The position numbers and the translations under genes are program-made. Positions 54,231-63,314 of a stretch of 64,000 nucleotides of DNA are shown here, piece after piece; the stretch's first letter is position 1, and each line of letters begins with the position of its first letter. The notes under the pieces were generated by a model that saw only the letters and a program-made list of their open reading frames with translations, was not told the DNA's origin and did not search any database. This DNA comes from Ureibacillus thermosphaericus (GTDB lineage Bacteria; Bacillota; Bacilli; Bacillales_A; Planococcaceae), in assembly GCF_012396605.1 (NCBI RefSeq), contig NZ_JAAXPW010000008.1, forward strand, positions 1-64,000, given 5' to 3'.

Positions 54231-54413
54231 ATGAGAACATTACAGTCTGAACTAATCGAAAAAGGTTTTTATAAGAACCAAAGGAAAAAGAAAACTACAA
54301 ACGACAAACCAAGAAAACACAAAGAAAAGTTAAGCAAACGAGAAATTGAGGAGTTAATGGGTGCACGAAGACCAAGGTATAAGCGCAATCGTGGGGCATT
54401 TAGACAAATATAA
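54231..54413 (+). CDS. Small basic phage protein (60 aa)
   Basis: A Lys/Arg-rich peptide (MRTLQSELIEKGFYKNQRKK...) of a type often found before arpU. RBS GAGAAGGAGTGATACAA. Confidence 0.6.
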   Translation: MRTLQSELIEKGFYKNQRKKKTTNDKPRKHKEKLSKREIEELMGARRPRYKRNRGAFRQI

Positions 54414-54426
54414 GGAGGCTATCACC

Positions 54427-54891
54427 ATGAAAGAATTACTCAACAATGTAGATCGTGAGGCTACTCAAAAAAATCTTGAAAAAGTTTTTAGACAATATCG
54501 CACGTATTTGTTGACTACTGACGAAGATTTAATGCCAAAGTTAACCACAAGATTCACCTTGGAAATGCCGAATTTCTCCGAATATAAAGAATCAAAGACT
54601 GAAATCGCAGTCATTAAAAAAATCACCTTTGAAGAAAATTATGAAAAGTTTATGAAATGGTTCAACCGAGGATTTAATCGTCTAAACAAAATCGAACGAC
54701 AAATCATTACGAAAACAAACCTTGTTGAAGAGCCTAAGCATAATTATGAGATTTATAGAGAACTACATCTAACTGAACGTACATTTTATCGTATTAAAAG
54801 CAACGCTTTATATAAACTTGCTTTGTTTCTTGGAATTATTGTTTACGAAGAAAAGAAAAAAGCTGTTAAACCAGAGGAAGTGAAGCCATGA
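54427..54891 (+). CDS. ArpU-family late-gene regulator
   Basis: A 154-residue sigma-like protein. The C-terminal IYRELHLTERTFYRIKSNALYKLA is a region-4-like HTH. ArpU/Xpf-type proteins direct late transcription in Firmicute phages. ATG 54427 follows AAGGAGGCTATCACC. It overlaps the recombinase gene. Confidence 0.85.
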   Translation: MKELLNNVDREATQKNLEKVFRQYRTYLLTTDEDLMPKLTTRFTLEMPNFSEYKESKTEIAVIKKITFEENYEKFMKWFNRGFNRLNKIERQIITKTNLVEEPKHNYEIYRELHLTERTFYRIKSNALYKLALFLGIIVYEEKKKAVKPEEVKP

Positions 54892-55451
54892 ATTTTGTTC
54901 AACCAATTAGGGACGTTGAGAAGATCCGTGAAGTGAGAGCATTTTTGGCTTCAAAGAGTGAACGAAACGAGCTGTTATTTTGTTTTGGGATATACACTGG
55001 TCTTCGTATAAGCGATATATTGAGGATGAAAGTGAAAGATGTAAAAGGAAAAAATTATATTATAGTACGCGAACAAAAAGTACAGAACACAAGGACAAAC
55101 AATAAAACTAAAAGAATTCCAATCGTTCCAAAACTCAAAAGATTGATAGATAAATACGTAGAAGATAAACACTTGGAAGAATACTTATTTAAATCCCGAC
55201 AAGGTAAAAACAAACCGATCACACGGGTGCAAGCATATAATATTTTAAGAGAAGCAGCACATGAATGCGATCTAGATGAAATCGGAACGCACACATTAAG
55301 AAAAACATTTGGTTATCACATTTATCAAGAAACAAAAGACGTAGCATTACTGCAAGATATATTTAATCATAGCTCTCCTTATATCACATTGAAATACATC
55401 GGAGTCAACCAAGACGCAATCAATGATGCATACACAAAATTGAAATATTGA
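54888..55451 (+). CDS. Second phage tyrosine recombinase
   Basis: A 187-residue catalytic-domain-only recombinase: TGLRISDILRMK holds the first Arg, GTHTLRKTFGYH the HxLR motif, and FNHSSPYITLKYIGV the C-terminal His and Tyr. The gene overlaps arpU by four bases. Such short enzymes lie upstream of terminase genes in many Bacillus phages and may help late gene regulation or DNA processing rather than integration. Confidence 0.85.
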   Translation: MNFVQPIRDVEKIREVRAFLASKSERNELLFCFGIYTGLRISDILRMKVKDVKGKNYIIVREQKVQNTRTNNKTKRIPIVPKLKRLIDKYVEDKHLEEYLFKSRQGKNKPITRVQAYNILREAAHECDLDEIGTHTLRKTFGYHIYQETKDVALLQDIFNHSSPYITLKYIGVNQDAINDAYTKLKY

Positions 55452-55457
55452 TATACG

Positions 55458-55489
55458 AAACATCCTTAATAGGGATGTTTTTATTTTGC
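55458..55489 (+). terminator. Terminator after the recombinase
   Basis: AAACATCC/GGATGTTT with a 7-base loop and a T-rich tail. Confidence 0.85.
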
Positions 55490-56011
55490 TTGTTTTCGGA
55501 AGTAGAAAACGTATTTTCATTACTTTTTAACGGTTTAATAATCTAGTGAACAAAAGACATTTACATAAAAACAGAATGTAAAACTCATTAAATTGAGATA
55601 TATCAAAGCATTGATTTATCTAGCTTATAACGAAATTAAGATGTTTAACAGAATATAAGATATGTTAAAGTAGTGGATAGTGTCGATAATCCTGTGGATA
55701 TTCAAGTTTATGATAAATATTTGATAATTGGGATAAAATGGGTGGCAGACTTTTGGCAGACTTTTGGCAGAACATTTTAGAAAAAGCATGTTAATATGGT
55801 ATTAATGGAAAAGTTAGATACGACAGGCGTTGCAAGCATATTTGCAGCGCCTTTTATTTTTCTAAGAAAATAAATTACGGGTCCTTCTGGCGCAATACAA
55901 AGCCTGAGGGTCTCGCGAGCCCCAAAAACGGTCTAGATATAAGCGTAAAAATTCGGTTCCTTCCATCCTAAGCGATTCGAAATATTATATTCGAAAAATG
56001 GTGGTGATTAG
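55490..56011 (+). other. Non-coding packaging/late-promoter region with cos candidate
   Basis: About 520 bases without a gene. GGCAGACTTTT repeats twice with a third partial GGCAG at 55744-55770. An AGGCG-ttGCAA hairpin with T-run (55825-55862) is a terminator. At 55876-55960, GGGTCCTTCTGG, the palindrome-like GGGTCTCGCGAGCCCC (55908-55923) and GGTTCCTTCC are the GC-rich features expected of a cos site next to terminase. Confidence 0.6.
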
Positions 56012-56584
56012 GTGTCTGCTAAATCTGATGTGAATGGTCTTGTTGTTAATACAAAAACAATCGCAAAAATGTTTAATATGACAGAGCGCAGAGTTCGTCA
56101 ATTGGTCGAAGAGGGTGTGATAAGTCGTGTAGCACACGGACGATTCGATTTAATTGATACTGTCAGCAAATACATTAATTTTTTAAAACTTTCATCAGAG
56201 GGAATGGATGAAAACGACGTAACAGAATCATTAGAATATGAAAAATGGCTACATGAAAAAGCTAAGCGTGAAAAAGCAGAAATCGAGCTTGCTCATTTAA
56301 AAAATGAAATGCACCGTTCTGAAGATGTTGAAAAAGTGCTTAACCATATGATTATGGCATTTCGTTCAAAAATGTTATCTTTACCCACAAAACTAGCTAA
56401 TATGCTTGTTAACAAAAGTGACCCAAAACTCATTGAAGCGTTGATTGAAAGAGATATTCATGAAGCACTTCAAGAGTTATCGGAGTATGATCCGTCAATG
56501 TTCATTGAAGCAACCGATGATGATGCTGATGATGAAGTAGAGGAAGATGACGATGGTTCGCAAACACACACTGATTCTGTTTAA
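56012..56584 (+). CDS. Terminase small subunit (Nu1-like)
   Basis: A 190-residue protein with an N-terminal winged HTH (VNTKTIAKMFNMTERRVRQLVEEGVISRVAHGRFDL), a helical middle that binds TerL, and a long acidic end (DDDADDEVEEDDD). It starts at GTG after GGTGGTGAT. It should recognize the cos-like sequences just upstream and bring TerL to DNA. Confidence 0.85.
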   Translation: MSAKSDVNGLVVNTKTIAKMFNMTERRVRQLVEEGVISRVAHGRFDLIDTVSKYINFLKLSSEGMDENDVTESLEYEKWLHEKAKREKAEIELAHLKNEMHRSEDVEKVLNHMIMAFRSKMLSLPTKLANMLVNKSDPKLIEALIERDIHEALQELSEYDPSMFIEATDDDADDEVEEDDDGSQTHTDSV

Positions 56585-58361
56585 AAAAATTGCAAAATTA
56601 ACAGCACCACCACCTAAATTAACCGTATCTCAGTGGGCAGATAAATATAGAGTATTATCGAAGGAATCATCAGCGGAACACGGTAAATGGAATACGGACC
56701 GAGCGCCATATCAACGGGAAATTATGGATTCCATTAATAATCCTGATTATGAAGAAATTGTTGTGATGTCCTCTGCACAAGTTGGTAAATCAGAAATTAT
56801 CAATAATATCATTGGTTATCATATTGATTATGATCCGTCGCCTATGTTATTAATGCAACCAACTTTAGAAATGGCTGAGGCTTACTCAAAAGACAGAATT
56901 GCACCAATGATTAGAGATACACCATCCCTCGCCAAAAAAGTGAACAGTCCAAAAGCAAAAGATGGTAACAACACTTTGCTTCAAAAAAAGTTTCCAGGAG
57001 GACATTTGACACTAGTTGGTGCCAATTCACCTGCAAGCTTAGCATCAAGACCAGTTCGAATTGTATTAGCGGATGAGGTTGACCGTTTTCCGTTGAGCGC
57101 AGGAACTGAGGGAGACCCGCTATCATTAGCGCACAAACGGACAAAAACGTTCTGGAATCGAAAAAAAATCTCGGTTTCCACTCCAACTATTAAGGGGGCT
57201 TCAAGAATTGAGGCTGAGTATAATGAAAGCACAATGGAACAGTGGTGCGTATCGTGCCCGTCATGCGGTAAATTTCAACCTTATGTTTGGGAACAAATAA
57301 GATTTGAACCAGTTGGCATGGAATGTATTTATTGTAAATCGCTACATACAGAAGTCGAGTGGAAATCAAGGCCTGGAAAATGGATTGCAAGGAATCCAGA
57401 AGCAAGAAAAAGAGGATTTCACTTAAATGCTTTCGCTTCACCTTGGGAATCTTGGGAAAATATTATTCATGAATTCAAGGAAGCAAAAAGGAAAGGTCCA
57501 GAAACATTAAAAACATGGAAAAACACAACTTTGGGAGAATCCTGGGAAGAAAAGCCACAAGAGCATGACCACAATAAATTAATGCAACGAAGAGAAGAAT
57601 ATCAGCATGATATTCCTGATGGCGTATTAGTTTTAACAGCTGGTGTAGACGTTCAAGATGACCGATTGGAAGTAGAAGTGGTTGGTTGGGGTCTTGGTGA
57701 AACTAGTTGGGGTATCGAATATAAAGTTTTCTACGGTGACCCTGGTCAACAAGCCGTTTGGGACCAATTGGATTCATTTTTGCTTAAAGAGTGGTATACA
57801 TCTGCAGGAGTAAAACTTACGGTATCGGCAACGTGTGTCGATAGTGGTGGGCATTACACGTCCGAAGTTTATGATTTTTGTAAAGAACGAGAATATCGAC
57901 GAATATTTGCTGTAAAAGGTAAGGGAGGAACGGGAATTCCGTTCATTTCGAAACCTAGTAAAGTAGGAATCAAAAAAGATACGTATTTATTCCACATTGG
58001 CGTTAACGAAGGAAAAGATATTATATACGGTAGATTAAAAATTGAAGATCCAGAAAAGCATGGTTATTGCCATTTTCCAGTGAATAAGGAAAAAGGTTAT
58101 GACGAGGCTTATTTTATTGGCTTAACATCAGAATACAAAAAACCCAAACGTGTAAATGGACTGATTAGATATGAATGGGTGAAACGTTCTTCAAACGTGA
58201 GGAACGAGCCTCTAGATTTACGAAACTACGCATTGGCTGCATTGAAAATTTTAAATCCAGATTTAGAGTATTTGCATAAAAACAATCTTACTGGAGCGGT
58301 TTATAACCAAACTGTTAGACGTAGAAAAAGGAGAAGAAGAGTGATTTCGAAAGGACTGTAA
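56553..58361 (+). CDS. Terminase large subunit (lambda gpA family)
   Basis: A 602-residue packaging motor. ATPase: SSAQVGKSEIINNI near residue 71 (Walker A) and IVLADEVDRFP near 170 (Walker B). A zinc ribbon CPSC...CIYC lies near 230-257. The nuclease domain carries GVDVQDDRLEVEVVGWG near 370. The start at 56553 overlaps TerS by 32 bases and has AGAGGAAG upstream; ATG 56547 is also possible. The gpA type indicates cos packaging. Confidence 0.95.
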   Translation: MVRKHTLILFKKIAKLTAPPPKLTVSQWADKYRVLSKESSAEHGKWNTDRAPYQREIMDSINNPDYEEIVVMSSAQVGKSEIINNIIGYHIDYDPSPMLLMQPTLEMAEAYSKDRIAPMIRDTPSLAKKVNSPKAKDGNNTLLQKKFPGGHLTLVGANSPASLASRPVRIVLADEVDRFPLSAGTEGDPLSLAHKRTKTFWNRKKISVSTPTIKGASRIEAEYNESTMEQWCVSCPSCGKFQPYVWEQIRFEPVGMECIYCKSLHTEVEWKSRPGKWIARNPEARKRGFHLNAFASPWESWENIIHEFKEAKRKGPETLKTWKNTTLGESWEEKPQEHDHNKLMQRREEYQHDIPDGVLVLTAGVDVQDDRLEVEVVGWGLGETSWGIEYKVFYGDPGQQAVWDQLDSFLLKEWYTSAGVKLTVSATCVDSGGHYTSEVYDFCKEREYRRIFAVKGKGGTGIPFISKPSKVGIKKDTYLFHIGVNEGKDIIYGRLKIEDPEKHGYCHFPVNKEKGYDEAYFIGLTSEYKKPKRVNGLIRYEWVKRSSNVRNEPLDLRNYALAALKILNPDLEYLHKNNLTGAVYNQTVRRRKRRRRVISKGL

Positions 58362-58364
58362 AAT

Positions 58365-58598
58365 ATGGCTTTCACAGTAAAAGAATGTAGAGAAAGGTTG
58401 AAAATTTGGCTGGATGCTGAGGCAGCAATTGCTTCTGGTCAAAGCTATTCGATTGATAACAGAAAACTAGAAAGAGCAAATTTATCTCAGGTACGTGAAC
58501 AAATAAAGTTTTGGCAAAAAGAATTAGCGAAAGCAGAAGCACGGGAAAGTGGTCGAGGAAGAAGGAGAGTGACGCGGATCGTGCCAAGAGATTTATAG
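58365..58598 (+). CDS. gpW/DUF6148-like head-tail joining protein
   Basis: A 77-residue helical, basic protein at the position of lambda W, between terminase and portal (ECRERLKIWLDAEAAIASGQSY; VREQIKFWQKELAKAEA). Confidence 0.7.
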   Translation: MAFTVKECRERLKIWLDAEAAIASGQSYSIDNRKLERANLSQVREQIKFWQKELAKAEARESGRGRRRVTRIVPRDL

Positions 58599-58616
58599 AA
58601 AGCGAGGTGAAAGGGT

Positions 58617-60173
58617 TTGAATTTATTAGATAAAGCTATTTCGGTGGTTTCCCCAGAGAGAGCGTTGAAAAGAAATTATGCAAGAAGAAAATTAGAATTG
58701 CTGAATTCTGGGTATTCAAACGGCGGAGCAAGTAAGCGAAAAAAATCCATGCTTGGCTGGATTTTTAAAGGTGGAAGTACAAAAGAGGATATTGATGATA
58801 ATTTAGATACCTTACGCCAACGATCCCGTGACCTTTATATGAATACTCCTCTTGCAACCGGGTCATTAAAAACGATTCGAACGAATGTAGTTGGCGCTGG
58901 CCTACGTTTAAATGCTCAGATTGATTATGAATTTCTAGGGTTAACAGAAGAAGAAGCTGATGAGTGGGAAGCGGCAGCAGAAAGAGAATTTGAGTTGTGG
59001 TCTGAAAGTTTGATGTGTGATGCCATGCAGATGCATGATTTTTACGAGCTGCAGCAATTGGCTTTCCTGTCATTTTTGATGTCTGGGGAAGTTTTTGCTT
59101 TGTTGCCTTATCGAGATAATCCGCAAAATCCGTATTCTTTGAGAGTCCAATTAATTGAAGCAGATAGAGTTTGTGCCCCACCAGGCAACAATCCAAATAT
59201 TATCAATGGTGTTGAACTCGGTAAGTTTGGTGAAGTGGTAGCTTATCACATTTCCAAACAACATCCATTGGCGCTTTCATCAAGTAGAAATGAATGGATC
59301 CGTATAGAAAAATTCGGTAAAAAAACTGGAAGGCAAAATGTGCTTCATCTTATGGAGTCGGAACGGCCGGAGCAACGCAGAGGGGTGCCGATATTAGCGC
59401 CGGTTATAGAATCGTTGAAACAGCTTGACCGATACACAGAAGCGGAATTAATGGCAGCTTTAGTATCATCGTTATTTACAGTTTTCATCGAAATGGAAGA
59501 CTCGGGATATGATGGTCCGCCATTAGATGACGCAATTCCAGAACAAGAGCAAGTTGATCATGATGATGAAACATCTTATGAATTAGGGCCAGGTGCTATT
59601 GTTGCTTTAGGGGAAGGTGAAAAAGCAACTACAGCTAACCCTGCTCGTAATAATGCTTCATTTGATCCGTTTGTTGTATCAATTTGTAGACAAATTGGGT
59701 CAGCTTTAGAACTGCCTTATGAATTATTGTTAAAACACTTTACAAGCTCTTATTCTGCTTCTCGCGGCGCGTTGTTGGAAGCATGGAAAATGTTCAAAAT
59801 GCGTCGAGAGTGGATTGCAAAAAGATTTTGCCAACCAATATATGAAGAATTCTTAACAGAAGCTGTTTTGCTAGGCCGTATTCAAGCGCCTGGCTTTTTT
59901 AATGACCCGATGATACGTAAAGCTTACTGTAAAGCTGAATGGAACGGCCCAAGCCAAGGACAATTGGACCCACTCAAAGAAGTGAATGCAGCGATTAAAC
60001 GTGTGGAGAATGGATTTAGTACCCGTACAAAAGAAACGGTCGAATTAACTGGAGGCGATTTCTGGAGAAATCATTTGCTTCGTATTCGCGAAGAAAAGGC
60101 ACGGAGGGAATCTGGATTAGACGCTAAATATGAAGAACTTCAAAAGGAGGTGAGAGAGGGAGATGAAGATTGA
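58617..60173 (+). CDS. Portal protein (lambda gpB family)
   Basis: A 518-residue portal. LRQRSRDLYMNTPLATGSLKTIRTNVVGAGLRLNAQID near the N-terminus and PYELLLKHFTSSYSASRGALLEAWKMFKMRREW near 375-407 are family signatures. TTG start after CGAGGTGAAAGGG. It overlaps the protease gene by 11 bases. Confidence 0.95.
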   Translation: MNLLDKAISVVSPERALKRNYARRKLELLNSGYSNGGASKRKKSMLGWIFKGGSTKEDIDDNLDTLRQRSRDLYMNTPLATGSLKTIRTNVVGAGLRLNAQIDYEFLGLTEEEADEWEAAAEREFELWSESLMCDAMQMHDFYELQQLAFLSFLMSGEVFALLPYRDNPQNPYSLRVQLIEADRVCAPPGNNPNIINGVELGKFGEVVAYHISKQHPLALSSSRNEWIRIEKFGKKTGRQNVLHLMESERPEQRRGVPILAPVIESLKQLDRYTEAELMAALVSSLFTVFIEMEDSGYDGPPLDDAIPEQEQVDHDDETSYELGPGAIVALGEGEKATTANPARNNASFDPFVVSICRQIGSALELPYELLLKHFTSSYSASRGALLEAWKMFKMRREWIAKRFCQPIYEEFLTEAVLLGRIQAPGFFNDPMIRKAYCKAEWNGPSQGQLDPLKEVNAAIKRVENGFSTRTKETVELTGGDFWRNHLLRIREEKARRESGLDAKYEELQKEVREGDED

Positions 60174-61209
60174 AATCAAAGGACCAATTATTCCAGACAG
60201 CCACCAATGGGTGTATGACTTGTTCAGAATACCAGCAACTAGTCCATCCAAAGTTTCGAGAGTGGTTGAAAATGCTATTCGAAACAATGTCAAAGAATTA
60301 AATGTTGTTATCAATAGCGGTGGCGGTTCGGTTTTTAGTGCATCTGAAATCTATACCGAATTAAAAAAATTTGCTGGCAATGTCAAAGTAGAAATTGTTG
60401 GGGTTGCAGCAAGCGCTGCCAGTGTGATTGCGATGGCTGGGACCCATATTGCAATGGCTCCAACATCGCAATTGATGATTCATAATGCAATGAATAGCGC
60501 AGAAGGCGATTATCGAGTGATGAATCATAACAGTGATTTCTTGCAAAAAGTGAACCGTTCAATCATGAATGCTTATATCTCTAAAACAGGGAAAACGGTG
60601 GATGAATTAAAACAATTAATGGATGCAGAAACATGGATGACTGCACAGGAAGCAAAAGAAGCCGGTTTCATCGATGAAATCATGTTTGAAAGTGAAGTGG
60701 GAGCAGTTGCAAGCATGAATATACCCGAATTATCTGGCGGTATGTTGCCAGAAGAAGTTATTAATCGGATGAGAGAATTGTTGGCAAGCCAAGAAAAAGG
60801 TATTTCTGTTGTGAACAGTGTTGGAGTCCAACAAAACATCAAAGAAGGAGTGAATAAAAAAATGGATTTGCAGGAATTAAAAAATCAATATCCTGAATTA
60901 GTTGAACAAATTAAGAACGAAGCGAAAGAAGAAGCAATTGCTGCGGAACGCAAACGTATCCAAGAAATTGAAAATATTGCTGTGCCTGGTGCAGAAGAAA
61001 TTATTAATAAGGCGAAATTCGAAACAGGTGCAACTGCAGGTGAAGTAGCTGTTGAAATACTGAAAAATGACGCATTAAAAAAATCGATGATGTTGCAAAA
61101 CATTAAAGAAGATGCACAGATAATCAATGAAGTAGAAGCAAATGCACTACCACAATCAAAAGATGAAGAAGTAGATGCATTGATTAATAAAGTGTTAGGA
61201 GGTAAGTAA
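60163..61209 (+). CDS. Head maturation protease (ClpP/S49 fold) with C-terminal scaffold
   Basis: A 348-residue fusion. Residues 1-190 are a ClpP-like serine protease: VVINSGGGSVFSASEIYTEL, nucleophile Ser in GVAASAASVIAMAG near 86, His in LMIHNAMNS near 108. Residues from about 233 onward are a coiled, acidic scaffold-like region. Equivalent of lambda gpC, whose C-terminal part is also made separately as Nu3. Confidence 0.9.
   Translation: MKIEIKGPIIPDSHQWVYDLFRIPATSPSKVSRVVENAIRNNVKELNVVINSGGGSVFSASEIYTELKKFAGNVKVEIVGVAASAASVIAMAGTHIAMAPTSQLMIHNAMNSAEGDYRVMNHNSDFLQKVNRSIMNAYISKTGKTVDELKQLMDAETWMTAQEAKEAGFIDEIMFESEVGAVASMNIPELSGGMLPEEVINRMRELLASQEKGISVVNSVGVQQNIKEGVNKKMDLQELKNQYPELVEQIKNEAKEEAIAAERKRIQEIENIAVPGAEEIINKAKFETGATAGEVAVEILKNDALKKSMMLQNIKEDAQIINEVEANALPQSKDEEVDALINKVLGGK
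60862..61209 (+). CDS. Nested scaffold protein (Nu3-like), internal start
   Basis: An in-frame ATG at 60862 preceded by GAAGGAG would make a 115-residue protein identical to the C-terminus of the protease (MDLQELKNQYPELVEQIKNE...). This mirrors lambda, where Nu3 scaffold is translated inside gene C. Inferred from the RBS and gene order only. Confidence 0.5.
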   Translation: MDLQELKNQYPELVEQIKNEAKEEAIAAERKRIQEIENIAVPGAEEIINKAKFETGATAGEVAVEILKNDALKKSMMLQNIKEDAQIINEVEANALPQSKDEEVDALINKVLGGK

Positions 61210-61210
61210 T

Positions 61211-61576
61211 ATGCGAGTTTTAGAGTTTGACAACCTTTTAGCTGGATTTCAGTCGGATGTGGTAACTGAACCGATTACAGTTGCGCCAGGTCAAGAACTG
61301 TCAGTCGGTCAGGTTTTTGCATTAAATGCAGAAGGACAAGCTGTTGCTATGACATCTGAAAGCAATGTAACGGATGTTTATGGCATTATGGCTGATGCAG
61401 TAGCAACATCCGCAGGAGAAACAAAAGAAGCAGTTTGCTATGTACGCGGTGAATTTAATGCGCGTAAAATTATTATTCCAGAAGGTGCAAACCAAGTGGA
61501 ATACAAAAAGGTTTTAAGCAATATCGGAATCACATTAAGAAATACAATCGCGGCTGATCCGCAAGGGGAGGAATAA
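61211..61576 (+). CDS. Head decoration protein (lambda gpD-like)
   Basis: A 121-residue protein of the gpD type (LLAGFQSDVVTEPITVAPGQELSVGQVF). It begins one base after the protease stop and precedes the capsid gene, as in lambda. Confidence 0.85.
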   Translation: MRVLEFDNLLAGFQSDVVTEPITVAPGQELSVGQVFALNAEGQAVAMTSESNVTDVYGIMADAVATSAGETKEAVCYVRGEFNARKIIIPEGANQVEYKKVLSNIGITLRNTIAADPQGEE

Positions 61577-61579
61577 TCA

Positions 61580-62605
61580 ATGGCAGTAGATTTATTTGAA
61601 ACTCGTACAATGTTAAAATTCGTGGAACGTATGCCACGTGTTACTACATTTGTTCGTGACACTTTGTTTAAGGAAAAAGAGTTGTCACCTACTAATAAAG
61701 TTGATGTTGATATTAAAAAAGGGAGAGCAAAAGTTGCTCCATATGTAAGTGAAAAAATTGGCGGAAAAGTTGTCGAAAACAGCGGATTCCGTACAGAAAC
61801 ATTTGAACCACCTTTAGTAGCACCAACAACAATTACTACAGCTGCAGATTTACAAAAACGACTAATGGGTGAAAATATTTATTCTTCAAGAACACCAGAC
61901 GAACGTGCTGCTGAAAAACTAGTAAAAGATTTACAAGATTTAGACGACATGATTACACGTCGTGAAGAAGTAATGTGTGCTCAAGCTATTTTCGATGGAG
62001 AAATCCAAGTAAAAGGCGATGGTGTAGATTATGTCATTTCTTTTAATCATACAAATCGCGAAACATTATCTGGTCAAAATTTATGGAGCGAACCAACATC
62101 TAACAAATACGCTGATCTAAAACGTTGGGTACGTACAGTACAACAAACAGGCTTTGTAAATCCAGATGTTGTTGTAATTTCACCTGATGTTACAGATGTC
62201 CTTTTAAAAGATGAAGACATCTTAAAACTATTAGACATTAGAAACGTGAATATCGGTGAATTCAAACCTCAAAATTTACCGAATGGGGCAACATATATCG
62301 GTAGAATTTCAGGGGTAGGCGATATTTATGAATATTCAGCAACTTATTATGATGACATCGAAGAAAAAGTAAAACCAATTGTACCAGATGGAACAATTGC
62401 ATTAATTTCGACAGAAGCTGAATTCACTATGGCATATGCAGCTATTACTATTGCTAAAGGTGATGATTTAGTAACTTATGAAGCTGATCGTGTTCCAGAT
62501 TCTTGGACAGAAAAACGCCCTGCACGTAAAATCTTACAATTAAGCTCTAAGCCACTTCCAATTCCAAAAGAAGTAAATAGCTGGTTTGTTGCAAAAGTGC
62601 TATAG
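61580..62605 (+). CDS. Major capsid protein (lambda gpE family)
   Basis: A 341-residue capsid protein: FFET/LFETRTMLKFVERMPRVTTFVRD at the start, ...ELSPTNKVDVDIKKGRAKVAPYVSEKIGGKVV, and a typical ending PARKILQLSSKPLPIPKE. RBS AAGGGGAGGAATAATCA. Its codons are slightly optimized. Confidence 0.93.
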   Translation: MAVDLFETRTMLKFVERMPRVTTFVRDTLFKEKELSPTNKVDVDIKKGRAKVAPYVSEKIGGKVVENSGFRTETFEPPLVAPTTITTAADLQKRLMGENIYSSRTPDERAAEKLVKDLQDLDDMITRREEVMCAQAIFDGEIQVKGDGVDYVISFNHTNRETLSGQNLWSEPTSNKYADLKRWVRTVQQTGFVNPDVVVISPDVTDVLLKDEDILKLLDIRNVNIGEFKPQNLPNGATYIGRISGVGDIYEYSATYYDDIEEKVKPIVPDGTIALISTEAEFTMAYAAITIAKGDDLVTYEADRVPDSWTEKRPARKILQLSSKPLPIPKEVNSWFVAKVL

Positions 62606-62617
62606 GAGGCGATTTAA

Positions 62618-62983
62618 TTGATTAGAGCAAAACACACAATCCGTCACAACGATATCACTTATAAAAAAGGGGCAATTATTGAAGGGCTCAGTAAAAGTGA
62701 AGAAGAAAGACTTGTTGTTTTAAAAGCTGCAGAATATGTACTTTCACCAGAAGAGGAACTTAAGAAGCAACAAGTCAAAGGTGATAAAGTTGAAATTTCG
62801 CCAACTGAATTTGAGGAACTTCGCGCGGCACTAGATGAAGAATACAACGCCGAAGAATTAAAACGCGCGGCAAAAGCAGTCGGTGTTGATTTGAACGGTG
62901 CAACAACAAAAGCTGAAGTAATTGCTGCAATTATTAACCAAGGTAAAGCTGATGAATTGTTAGAGGATGATACAGATGAATAA
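62618..62983 (+). CDS. Head-tail region protein with HeH/SAP-like end
   Basis: A 121-residue acidic protein. The C-terminal YNAEELKRAAKAVGVDLNGATTKAEVIAAI is a helix-extended-loop-helix motif. TTG start after GGAGGCGATTTAA. Position suggests a lambda FI-like role. Confidence 0.7.
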   Translation: MIRAKHTIRHNDITYKKGAIIEGLSKSEEERLVVLKAAEYVLSPEEELKKQQVKGDKVEISPTEFEELRAALDEEYNAEELKRAAKAVGVDLNGATTKAEVIAAIINQGKADELLEDDTDE

Positions 62984-63314
62984 TAAGACGTTCAAAGACT
63001 TCGTGAATGAAGATTTGAATGTCTTTTTTAATTTAGATGAATTTGGAGAAGAGCATGAGTTGGATGGAGAAGTTCTCACTCTAATAGTTGTTGATTCTAA
63101 AAACGACGATAATTTTACTGGCTATCCGAGAGAACAATTATATGCAAGTCAAGAAGTATATAAACATCAAAAAATTATCTATGTCAAAGCTGCAGATTAC
63201 TTTGTTCCAAAAGTAGACAGCATAATTAATCTTGACGGCGAGGAATTATACGTAGATGAAGCTGAAGAGAATATGGGGATTATTCGAATCCTTGCATCTT
63301 CGCATGAAAGCTAG
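62976..63314 (+). CDS. Head-tail joining protein (hypothetical)
   Basis: A 112-residue protein; a hydrophobic/acidic N-terminus (FVNEDLNVFFNLDEFGEEHEL) is similar in style to phage head-tail connectors. ATG 62976 overlaps the previous gene by 8 bases. Confidence 0.65.
   Translation: MNNKTFKDFVNEDLNVFFNLDEFGEEHELDGEVLTLIVVDSKNDDNFTGYPREQLYASQEVYKHQKIIYVKAADYFVPKVDSIINLDGEELYVDEAEENMGIIRILASSHES

Noticed and set aside
55804-55872. A 22-codon ORF (MEKLDTTGVASIF...)
   Set aside because: No ribosome site, and it spans a terminator hairpin upstream of the packaging region.
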